From positions 1 through 12,538 of the forward strand of contig CAZXIT010000026.1 of NCBI GenBank assembly GCA_964640775.1: a DNA stretch of 12,538 nt. Direction: 5' to 3'. This document shows, in pieces, positions 6,790-12,538 of this stretch (position 1 is its first letter; each line of letters opens with the position of its first letter). Position numbers and translations under genes: made by a program. The notes beneath the pieces were generated by a model. That model ran no database searches. It was not told the origin of the DNA and saw only the letters and a program-made list of their open reading frames with translations. This DNA comes from CAYMUN01 sp964640775. GTDB taxonomy: Bacteria; Patescibacteriota; Saccharimonadia; Saccharimonadales; UBA4665.

Positions 6790-8022
6790 ATGGAATCTAC
6801 ATTTACCAGCGAGTTTTTTGCGGGAAATCGGCAGCGGCTGCGAGCATTATTTACCGGTACGGCACCAATTGTCGTGGCTGGCAATGGCCTGCTGCAGCGT
6901 GGCTCCGACAGCGCCTATAGCTTTGCGCAGGACGCCAACTTTTGGTACCTGACTGGGATCGATGAACCGGACCTTTTACTAGTGCTTGACCGCGATAAAG
7001 AGTATCTCATTGTCCCCGGGCGATCTGCCAGCCGTGAGGCCTTTGATGGCGCCGTTGAACACGAACCGCTTATTAGGCGTTCTGGCATACAAACGATTTA
7101 TGACGACAAGGCCGGCTGGGACATGCTGAGCGGCCGCTTAAAAAAGGTTAAGCATGCGGCCACACTCGCCGTACCGCCAGCCTATGCTGATCATTTTGGC
7201 CTGTACACTAATCCGGCGCGCGGCGCACTTGTTGCCCGGCTGAAAGATTGCAAGCCCGAACTGGAATTGCTTGATCTGAATTCGCACCTGACTCGCCTGA
7301 GAATGGTTAAACAGCCTGTTGAACTGGCAGCTATCCAGTCGGCTATCGATATCACAATCCGCAGCATCAAAGACGCGACCCGGCCAGCCCGGCTGCGCGG
7401 CTATAGTTTTGAATATGAACTGGAAGCCCAGCTCACTATGGGATTCCGGAAGCGCGGGGCAGCCGGCCATGCCTTTGAACCGATTGTAGCCAGCGGCGAG
7501 CGGGCTTGCACTCTGCATAATGTGGCTAACAACGGCGTCCTGGCAGCCGATGAGCTGCTGCTCATGGATATTGGCGCGGAAGTCGAGCACTACGCAGCTG
7601 ACATTAGCCGGACAATCAGTCTGTCAGTACCGACCCGGCGCCAGCAGGCTGTCCATGCCGCGGTGCTGGATGTCCAGCAATTTGGCTTTGGTCTGCTGCG
7701 TCCCGGCGTGCTGCTCAAGGACTACGAGCAGCAAATCGAACACTATATGGGCGAGAAGCTGCGCGAGCTGGGGCTGATTAAGACCATCACACATGAGGAT
7801 GTCAGGGCATATTACCCGCACGCCACTTCGCACTTTTTGGGTCTCAATGTCCATGACGTCGGTGAGTACAGCCGGCCGCTAGAAGTCGGTATGGTGTTGA
7901 CGGTCGAGCCTGGTATCTACATACCGCGCGAAGCTATCGGTGTGCGCATAGAAGATGATGTCATGATCACGCCTCGCGGCATCACCATCCTGAGCGATGG
8001 ATTATCTCGCGAGCTGCGCTAA
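6790..8022 (+). CDS. pepP: Xaa-Pro aminopeptidase (M24B)
   Basis: This metallopeptidase removes an N-terminal residue that precedes proline. Its 410 residues comprise an AMP_N domain (about 5-135) and a pita-bread M24 catalytic domain (about 170-405). The metal ligands are Asp260 and Asp271 in LLMDIGAEVEHYAADISRT, His348 in SHFLGLNVHD, Glu373 in TVEPGIYIP and Glu388 in RIEDDV. His243 and His355, used for substrate binding and proton transfer in this family, are also present, so the enzyme should be active. No signal peptide is seen, so it is cytoplasmic and fits turnover of imported or internal peptides. It has its own extended -10 promoter and no SD. A peptide-binding protein is encoded downstream, but a functional link is only inference. 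Confidence 0.92.
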   Translation: MESTFTSEFFAGNRQRLRALFTGTAPIVVAGNGLLQRGSDSAYSFAQDANFWYLTGIDEPDLLLVLDRDKEYLIVPGRSASREAFDGAVEHEPLIRRSGIQTIYDDKAGWDMLSGRLKKVKHAATLAVPPAYADHFGLYTNPARGALVARLKDCKPELELLDLNSHLTRLRMVKQPVELAAIQSAIDITIRSIKDATRPARLRGYSFEYELEAQLTMGFRKRGAAGHAFEPIVASGERACTLHNVANNGVLAADELLLMDIGAEVEHYAADISRTISLSVPTRRQQAVHAAVLDVQQFGFGLLRPGVLLKDYEQQIEHYMGEKLRELGLIKTITHEDVRAYYPHATSHFLGLNVHDVGEYSRPLEVGMVLTVEPGIYIPREAIGVRIEDDVMITPRGITILSDGLSRELR

Positions 8023-8037
8023 CAGCAGCCTATCCTG

Positions 8038-8043
8038 TACAAT
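8038..8043 (+). promoter_or_regulatory. -10 box directly before the PF04020 gene (leaderless start)
   Basis: TACAAT matches 5 of 6 -10 bases and ends 7 nt before the ATG at 8051, so RNA would begin at or next to that ATG. No SD is present, and no clear -35 is seen. Confidence 0.45.
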
Positions 8044-8050
8044 AGTGGCA

Positions 8051-8425
8051 ATGAATATCAATCAGCCCGTCTTTCGTTTTTTGACGCGCTGGCTCGTCTG
8101 CAGTTTGGGTCTGTGGATTGCCGCCAATTTTCTGAGCAACAGCATTAGCTATGACAGCAAGCTCAAGGTTATTATCATTGCCGGGCTGGTATTGGCGATA
8201 ATCAACATCGTGCTCAAGCCGATTTTGATTATTTTTACGCTGCCGGCAATTCTACTGACCGTAGGGCTGTTTACGATTGTAATTAATGGTTTGACAGTCT
8301 TTATCGCCAGCAAGCTCTACACGCCGCTGCATATTACAAATTTTTGGGCAGCGGTATTTGCGGGTATGGTCATCGGGCTGGTAAACTACTTAGTAACAGC
8401 AATTTTGGAGGCTGACAAATCATGA
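8051..8425 (+). CDS. Small four-helix membrane protein, PF04020 (phage holin family IV-like)
   Basis: This 124-residue hydrophobic protein has about four membrane helices (roughly 10-30, 38-60, 62-88 and 98-118). The pattern NIVLKPILIIFTLPAILLT followed by GLF and VINGL is typical of PF04020, often annotated phage holin family protein. Most chromosomal members are not lysis genes, and their role is unknown. The frame opens further upstream, but the ATG at 8051 is preferred because it starts the family-like sequence and lies just after a -10 box; the earlier ATG at 7997 lies inside pepP. The TGA stop overlaps the secG ATG (ATGA), so the two genes are translationally coupled. The context suggests a membrane function linked to secretion rather than lysis. 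Confidence 0.8.
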   Translation: MNINQPVFRFLTRWLVCSLGLWIAANFLSNSISYDSKLKVIIIAGLVLAIINIVLKPILIIFTLPAILLTVGLFTIVINGLTVFIASKLYTPLHITNFWAAVFAGMVIGLVNYLVTAILEADKS

Positions 8426-8637
8426 GTATTTACAATTATTTGACACTGGGCTCAACCGTCCTAATGATTATCTTGATCCTGATTCAAACCCGAGGGGCTA
8501 GCCTCGGTGCTGGGCTGGGCGGAGCCGGTGAAGTCAATACCACCCGCCGCGGTACCGATAAAACGATCTTCCAAATCACTATTGTCTGTGCGCTGATTTT
8601 CAGCCTGTCGCTTATCCTGGGCGTCATCGTCCATTAA
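8422..8637 (+). CDS. secG: Preprotein translocase subunit SecG
   Basis: SecG is the small auxiliary subunit of the SecYEG channel and helps the SecA cycle. The 71-residue protein has two membrane helices (about 4-22 and 48-69) joined by the typical Gly-rich loop (LIQTRGASLGAGLGGAG, then NTTRRGTDKTIF). The length and the RRGTDKxIFQ motif fit the family. GGAGG (8407-8411) lies 10 nt before the ATG, inside the preceding gene, and the two genes overlap by 4 bp. The peptide-binding protein gene starts 18 bp downstream, so the three appear to form one operon. Confidence 0.9.
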   Translation: MSIYNYLTLGSTVLMIILILIQTRGASLGAGLGGAGEVNTTRRGTDKTIFQITIVCALIFSLSLILGVIVH

Positions 8638-8655
8638 GGTCTAGGGCTAACAGCG

Positions 8656-10440
8656 GTGCAGCCACGCCTCATTCGATTGCGCCTTCGCCGCCATTTTCGC
8701 AAAGGCCAGCGGCAGGTTGAAGACCTGAGCACGCAAGCCGAACAGGGCATCGAGGAGCACTTATTTAAACGGTTTGAGCGGCTGCTGCCAGTCCGCCGTT
8801 TTGTGTTTAGCTGGGTTGGTCTGCTGCTATTGCTGATAACGGGTCTAGTCGTTCAGAATTTGCTGCTCGGCAATTATTATCAAAGCGTCGGCACAGTACC
8901 GGGTGGTATTTACAGCGAAGGTATTCGGGGCCGGTTCACCAATGCCAGCCCGCTGTATGCTACGAGTGACGCTGATGCCAGTGTGTCCCGGCTCGTATTC
9001 GCTGGTTTGTTTCGCCAGGATGCCGAGGGCAAGCTGGCAGGCGATTTAGCTAGCAGCTACACTGTCGACGCGCGCGGCACGGCCTACACGGTTCATTTAA
9101 AACCAAACCTAAGCTGGCAGGATGGCCAGCGCCTGACAAGTGCTGACGTGGTGTTCACGTATCAGGCGATTCAAAATCCCGACGCCAAGTCACCGCTCCA
9201 AAGTGGCTGGCAGGGGATTGTGGTGTCAGCACCCGACGCTTCGACAGTGGTGTTTAAGCTGCCCGATATCTTAGCGTCGTTTCCATATAATCTTACTAAT
9301 GGCATCGTCCCCAAGCATATCCTCGGGACAGTACCGGCTGCTGATTTGCGGGCGTCTGATTTTAATACGGTCAGGCCGGTCGGTGCCGGTCCGTTTGCTT
9401 GGCAGGCTATCCAGGTGAGCGGTGACGGCAATCCGGGCAACGCCGGTCAGCAGATCGCCCTCGTGCCATTCAGCGGCTACAACAGCGGCAAGCCGAAGCT
9501 CCAAAAATTTGTGGTCCAGGTATTTGCCTCAGGCCCGGCAATGGTCAAGGCCTTCCAATCCAAGCAGCTAACAGGGATCGAAGGCTTAACCGAACGGCCC
9601 CAAAGCCTGCATAGCGACAGCGGCATCGTGGAGCACAGTTTGCCGCTTAGGGCGGCCGCCATGGTATTTTTCAAAACCAGCGAGGGTGTACTGGCTAACC
9701 AGCCAGTTCGGCAGGCGCTCGTCCAGGCAGCCGATGTGTCGCAGATCGTCCGGCAGCTGGGCTATCCGGCCCGCTTGGTTCGTGAACCGCTGCTTGTCGG
9801 CCAGCTGGGTTATGACCCGTCGCTGACACAGCCAGCTTTTGATCTCAAAGCGGCCAAAACCTTGCTTGACAGCAATGGATGGATGACAGGCAAAGATGGT
9901 TTTCGTGCCAAAGGCGGACAATCGCTCGCTTTTAGCTTGCTGGCCGCTAACACGGCTGAAGATCGGCAGGTGACCCGCCAGTTAAACCGGCAATGGCGGG
10001 CCCTAGGCGTCAAGCTCAATGTCCAGCTGCAAAATGCGGCAGATTTCCAAAGCTCATTGAGCTCGCATAGCTACGAGGCCATACTGAACGGTATTTCCAT
10101 CGGCGAAGATCCCGATGTTTTTGTGTATTGGGATAGTTCCCAAGCCGATATTCGATCCTCGAATCGTCTCAACCTATCCGAATACAAGAATCCTGCTGCT
10201 GACGCGGCTCTAGAAGCTGGCCGGACTCGTCTTGACCCGACATTGCGGACTGTCAAGTACCGGCCGTTTTTGCAGGCCTGGCAGCATGACAGTCCGGCGC
10301 TCGGCCTGTACCAGCCGCGGGTGCTGTATCTCACCAACGGCGGCGTCAGCGGCCTGGGGGAGGGTGCTATCAATACTCCCACCGATCGTTATATCAATGT
10401 CCATAATTGGCAGATCCGCCAAGCTCGAGTGACCAACTAG
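8656..10440 (+). CDS. Membrane-anchored peptide-binding protein (SBP_bac_5)
   Basis: This 594-residue protein belongs to the OppA/DppA family of extracellular peptide-binding proteins. Residues 1-48 are basic and cytoplasmic, one helix (about 49-72) anchors the protein, and the binding domain follows (about 85-590). Family blocks include LVFAGLFRQDAEGKLAGDLA and LSWQDGQRLTSADVVFTY. Members are usually lipoproteins or secreted, but this one contains no cysteine at all, so lipid attachment is excluded. The start is GTG at 8656, with AGGG 9 nt before it and secG ending 18 bp upstream. No permease or ATPase gene is adjacent, so it either serves a transporter encoded elsewhere or works as a surface binding or chaperone protein. 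A large nested hairpin begins right after its stop. Confidence 0.88.
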   Translation: MQPRLIRLRLRRHFRKGQRQVEDLSTQAEQGIEEHLFKRFERLLPVRRFVFSWVGLLLLLITGLVVQNLLLGNYYQSVGTVPGGIYSEGIRGRFTNASPLYATSDADASVSRLVFAGLFRQDAEGKLAGDLASSYTVDARGTAYTVHLKPNLSWQDGQRLTSADVVFTYQAIQNPDAKSPLQSGWQGIVVSAPDASTVVFKLPDILASFPYNLTNGIVPKHILGTVPAADLRASDFNTVRPVGAGPFAWQAIQVSGDGNPGNAGQQIALVPFSGYNSGKPKLQKFVVQVFASGPAMVKAFQSKQLTGIEGLTERPQSLHSDSGIVEHSLPLRAAAMVFFKTSEGVLANQPVRQALVQAADVSQIVRQLGYPARLVREPLLVGQLGYDPSLTQPAFDLKAAKTLLDSNGWMTGKDGFRAKGGQSLAFSLLAANTAEDRQVTRQLNRQWRALGVKLNVQLQNAADFQSSLSSHSYEAILNGISIGEDPDVFVYWDSSQADIRSSNRLNLSEYKNPAADAALEAGRTRLDPTLRTVKYRPFLQAWQHDSPALGLYQPRVLYLTNGGVSGLGEGAINTPTDRYINVHNWQIRQARVTN

Positions 10441-10441
10441 T

Positions 10442-10539
10442 CAAATCCCTCGCTCCTGGCAGCCCAAACCTTGTTCCGCACAAACAGTGCGGAACAAGAA
10501 CGACGGAAACGTTATTGTCTGCCAGGAGCGAGGGATTTG
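10442..10539. repeat. Nested perfect inverted repeat, possible structured RNA element
   Basis: The outer arms 10442-10462 and 10519-10539 are perfect 21-bp inverted repeats. Inside, 10470-10481 (CTTGTTCCGCAC) and 10487-10498 (GTGCGGAACAAG) form a perfect 12-bp hairpin with loop AAACA. A small AACG/CGTT hairpin (10499-10513) follows. Together they would fold as a three-way junction. It starts two bases after the stop of the peptide-binding protein gene and ends 13 bp before the tRNA-Leu promoter. There is no T-tract on either side, so it is not a textbook intrinsic terminator. It may end or protect the mRNA, be a small RNA, or be a non-autonomous mobile repeat; no target duplication is seen. 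Confidence 0.85.
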
Positions 10540-10552
10540 GCAGCGAGGTGAC

Positions 10553-10581
10553 TTGAATTATGAGGGGGAAACAGATACGAT
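10553..10581 (+). promoter_or_regulatory. tRNA-Leu(CAG) promoter
   Basis: TTGAAT (10553-10558), a 17-bp spacer and TACGAT (10576-10581) precede the tRNA. The second tRNA-Leu has the same arrangement with the shared core AAACAGATACG, which supports this as a real promoter. RNA would start near 10588, leaving a 5' leader of about 15 nt for RNase P to remove. Confidence 0.6.
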
Positions 10582-10602
10582 ATGATGGTCTTGTCGGTGC
10601 AT

Positions 10603-10689
10603 GCGGATGTGGCGGAATTGGTAGACGCGCTAGCTTCAGGAGCTAGTGAGCTTCGGCTCGTGGAGGTTCAAGTCCTCTCATCCGCACCA
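10603..10689 (+). tRNA. tRNA-Leu (anticodon CAG), CCA encoded
   Basis: The acceptor stem GCGGATG pairs with CATCCGC (10679-10685), followed by discriminator A and an encoded CCA (10687-10689). The anticodon stem CTAGC/GCTAG encloses loop TTCAGGA with anticodon CAG at 10637-10639. A long variable arm (GAGC TTCG GCTC) marks a class II tRNA, and the T-loop reads GTTCAAGTC. It decodes CUG. Confidence 0.96.
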
Positions 10690-10734
10690 GCAGAATCATT
10701 CGACTATATAGCATAAGCAGCGGGACGGCAGGTG

Positions 10735-10743
10735 TGCTATCAT
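10735..10743 (+). promoter_or_regulatory. Candidate extended -10 promoter for the FAD oxidase
   Basis: TGCTATCAT combines a TGn element with a 5-of-6 -10 hexamer, and is nearly the same as the pepP promoter (TGCTATACT). RNA would start near 10750, giving a leader of about 37 nt that holds AGGGTGA (10766-10772). Confidence 0.45.
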
Positions 10744-10786
10744 ATCTGGTAGTAATCTTATCGAGAGGGTGACGTAACGTATACCG

Positions 10787-12421
10787 ATGAGTAAAGTCGC
10801 GCATTATTTGCAAGAGCATCTGGTGGGAGAGGTCATGACGAGCACCGACGCTCGCCGTTATTTTGCGACTGACGGCAGTATTTTGCAGCTGGCACCGGCC
10901 CTGATTGCCTATCCTAGGACTGAAAATGATGTACGCAAAACTGCGCGGTTTAGCTGGCAGCTGGCTGAGCGCGGCCGGGTTATCCCGATTACGCCGAGAG
11001 GCGCCGGTACTGACTTAACGGGCGCGGCTCTAGGCAGCGGTATTTTGCTGGTCTTCCCGGCACATATGAACCGAATCCTGGAGCTCGACACTAAGACCCA
11101 CACCGTGACAATCGAGCCAGGTATCAACTATGCAAAACTGCAGCAGACTCTCCACACTCATGGCCGATTCCTGCCGCCATATCCGCCATCGCTTGAGTAT
11201 TCCACGGTCGGCGGGGCAATCGCCAATAACGCATCGGGCGAGAAGTCCGTCAAGTATGGTGATACCCGCAGTTTTGTGAAAAGTCTGCGCCTGGTACTGG
11301 CCAACGGCGAGGTGATTGTAACCGGCCGGCTGAGCAAGCGCGAATTTAGCAAGAAACTTGGCCTCGCAACGTTCGAAGGGGAAATTTACCGGTCAGTCGA
11401 CACCCTGATCGAGGAGCACCAAGAACTTGTCAAGCAGCTAGAACGGGGAATTGCCATGAATAACGCTGGCTACCACCTCCAGGGTATAAAACGCCGCGAT
11501 GGTTCGTTTGACCTAACGCCGCTGATTGTCGGCAGCCAGGGTACGCTCGGCATTATCACTGAAGCGGTGCTAGAAACTGAAGCCCACAATCCGCAGACAA
11601 CCGTCATGCTGGCGCAATTTGACAGTCTGGAACAGACCCAGAACGCTATTTTGGAGCTGCGGGCCCTGGCTGAGCGTCCGAGTGCTATCGAACTTATCGA
11701 CGAACACGCCTTGCAGCAAGTCCATGACCTTAACCCCAACCAGCTTAAAGACATTGTCCAGCCGCCATTTGCGGCCATCACTTTGCTCGTCGAATTTGAC
11801 AGCAATGAGCGCCAGCTTAAAAAAGCTGCTAAGCGGGCAGATAAAATATTTGAGAAATACGCCACCAGCGTGCAAACGGCAACCGATCCTGAGCAGCAGC
11901 AGCTTTTTTGGAAACTGCGCCAATCCAGCAGCACGCTGATTGGCCACAATGAAGGTCTGGTACGGCCGGTGCCGCTGATTGATGATGCCAGTGTTCCGCC
12001 CGACCGTTTGCGCGAGTACATAGAAGGCCTGTACATTTTGCTGGAAGCCAATAATCTCAAGATTGGTCTGTGGGGCCACGCCGGAGACGCTAGCCTGCAT
12101 GTCCGTCCGCGGCTCAACCTCGGCCAAGTCGGTGATCGCCAAAAAGCCTTCCGGCTGCTCGACGAGCATGCCAAGCTGGTCATCCGGCTGGGCGGCACCA
12201 TCAGTTCCGAGGGCGGTGACGGCCGGCTGCACACCCCCTATCTTGAGGCCATGTACGGCAGCGAGATATATGCCTTTTTCCAAAAGATCAAACAAGTTTT
12301 TGATCCTTATGGTACGCTCAATCCCGGCGTCAAATTCGGTTCTTCGATTGATGACCTCAAAGCCATGATCCGTCCCGACTATAGTATTGACCATGTCTAC
12401 GACCACTTGCCGCGCAGCTAA
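10787..12421 (+). CDS. FAD-linked oxidase, D-lactate/glycolate oxidase family
   Basis: This 544-residue flavoprotein belongs to the PCMH/VAO group that oxidises 2-hydroxy acids. FAD-binding blocks are PRGAGTDLTGAAL (70-82), TVGGAIANNASGEKSVKYGD (140-159) and VGSQGTLGIITEA (248-260). The C-terminal oxidase domain has the metal-site pattern GHAGDASLH (His431, His438) and ends with FDPYGTLNPGVKFG. The usual GEHG or AEHG active-site motif reads SEGGDGR (474-480), so the His normally taken as the base is Gly476. There is no Cys-rich Fe-S extension. No signal peptide is visible. An in-frame TAA four codons upstream rules out an earlier start; AGGGTGA lies 14 nt before the ATG, farther than ideal. 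It sits alone between two tRNA-Leu genes. Family is secure; substrate (D-lactate is a guess) and electron acceptor are unknown. Confidence 0.88.
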   Translation: MSKVAHYLQEHLVGEVMTSTDARRYFATDGSILQLAPALIAYPRTENDVRKTARFSWQLAERGRVIPITPRGAGTDLTGAALGSGILLVFPAHMNRILELDTKTHTVTIEPGINYAKLQQTLHTHGRFLPPYPPSLEYSTVGGAIANNASGEKSVKYGDTRSFVKSLRLVLANGEVIVTGRLSKREFSKKLGLATFEGEIYRSVDTLIEEHQELVKQLERGIAMNNAGYHLQGIKRRDGSFDLTPLIVGSQGTLGIITEAVLETEAHNPQTTVMLAQFDSLEQTQNAILELRALAERPSAIELIDEHALQQVHDLNPNQLKDIVQPPFAAITLLVEFDSNERQLKKAAKRADKIFEKYATSVQTATDPEQQQLFWKLRQSSSTLIGHNEGLVRPVPLIDDASVPPDRLREYIEGLYILLEANNLKIGLWGHAGDASLHVRPRLNLGQVGDRQKAFRLLDEHAKLVIRLGGTISSEGGDGRLHTPYLEAMYGSEIYAFFQKIKQVFDPYGTLNPGVKFGSSIDDLKAMIRPDYSIDHVYDHLPRS

Positions 12422-12431
12422 ATATGCGGGC

Positions 12432-12460
12432 TTGAGTTTTTGGGGTAAAACAGATACGCT
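12432..12460 (+). promoter_or_regulatory. tRNA-Leu(GAG) promoter
   Basis: TTGAGT (12432-12437), a 17-bp spacer and TACGCT (12455-12460) mirror the promoter of the other tRNA-Leu gene. The shared core is AAACAGATACG (12448-12458), followed by TGGTCTT. It starts 11 nt after the oxidase stop. Confidence 0.6.
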
Positions 12461-12477
12461 TGTGGTGGTCTTTGCGT

Positions 12478-12538
12478 GCGGATGTGGCGGAATGGTAGAC
12501 GCGCTACCTTGAGGTGGTAGTGGGAGTAATCCTGTGGA
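12478..12538 (+). tRNA. tRNA-Leu (anticodon GAG), cut by the window end
   Basis: GCGGATGTGGCGGAATGG matches the 5' part of the other tRNA-Leu. The anticodon stem CTACC/GGTAG encloses loop TTGAGGT with anticodon GAG at 12511-12513. The long variable arm begins GGGA GTAA TCCT. The T-arm and acceptor 3' strand lie beyond the window. It decodes CUC and CUU. Confidence 0.92.

Noticed and set aside
7997..8050. Earlier ATG for the PF04020 gene
   Set aside because: The added 18 residues overlap the end of pepP and look unlike a membrane-protein start. The ATG at 8051 fits the family and the -10 box.
8423..8425. Recoded UGA (genetic code 25 of Gracilibacteria/Absconditabacteria)
   Set aside because: All genes here read well in the standard code with no internal TGA, and this TGA is a sensible stop overlapping the secG start.
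8051..8425. Phage lysis holin or prophage remnant
   Set aside because: No endolysin or phage gene is nearby; the gene is coupled to secG, and chromosomal PF04020 proteins are common outside phages.
10442..10539. Canonical rho-independent terminator
   Set aside because: No T-run follows the stem on either strand, and the structure is much longer and more branched than usual.
10442..10539. Integron attC site or transposon end
   Set aside because: The arms are perfectly paired without the attC core motifs or extrahelical bases, no integrase or transposase is present, and no target duplication is seen at the edges.
10780..10785. TATACC as a -10 box for the FAD oxidase
   Set aside because: It ends one base before the ATG, so the RNA would begin inside the gene. 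TGCTATCAT upstream is a better candidate.
11470..12406. Long minus-strand open frames (254 and 278 codons) opposite the FAD oxidase
   Set aside because: The plus-strand frame is a clear flavoprotein. The antisense products show no domains and are shadows of biased codon use.

Overview
The window (about 52% GC by eye, standard genetic code with TAA, TAG and one TGA stop) looks like chromosomal DNA of a small-genome bacterium, most likely Candidatus Saccharibacteria (TM7) or a related Patescibacteria lineage. That assignment is inference. It rests on the gene set (a PF04020 membrane protein, SecG and a membrane-anchored peptide-binding protein in a row), a shortened UvrC, and a D-lactate/glycolate-type FAD oxidase without an Fe-S tail. 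No phage, IS or CRISPR is visible.

Left part, minus strand (1-3534): two overlapping ABC-exporter half-transporters, probably a heterodimer. The upstream gene (1583-3379) is complete. The downstream one (1-1596) stops right after its D-loop and lacks the H-loop His. Ahead of the pair is a possible 17-codon leader peptide with a strong Shine-Dalgarno (SD) sequence, and the exporter SD itself lies in a perfect 6-bp hairpin.

Middle, plus strand (3581-8022): a divergent gene for a tail-anchored protein of unknown function, then trhO (tRNA U34 hydroxylation), uvrC (nucleotide excision repair) 5 bp behind it, and a PepP-like Xaa-Pro aminopeptidase. UvrC lacks the Fe-S cysteines and about 120 residues before the nuclease domain.

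Export and uptake cluster (8038-10440): a small four-helix membrane protein, secG overlapping it by 4 bp, and a cysteine-free peptide-binding protein anchored by an N-terminal helix, with no permease or ATPase gene nearby. Just after its stop lies a 98-nt nested inverted repeat (perfect 21-bp outer stem, perfect 12-bp inner stem) with no T-tract.

Right part (10553-12538): tRNA-Leu(CAG), an FAD oxidase gene, and a tRNA-Leu(GAG) cut by the window end. The two tRNA genes carry closely matching promoters (TTGA[A/G]T, 17 bp, TACG[A/C]T).

A recurrent theme is a -10 box a few bases from the ATG with no SD at genes that begin transcription units (trhO, the PF04020 gene, pepP), which suggests leaderless mRNAs. 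Genes inside operons (both exporter genes, secG) have strong SD sequences.
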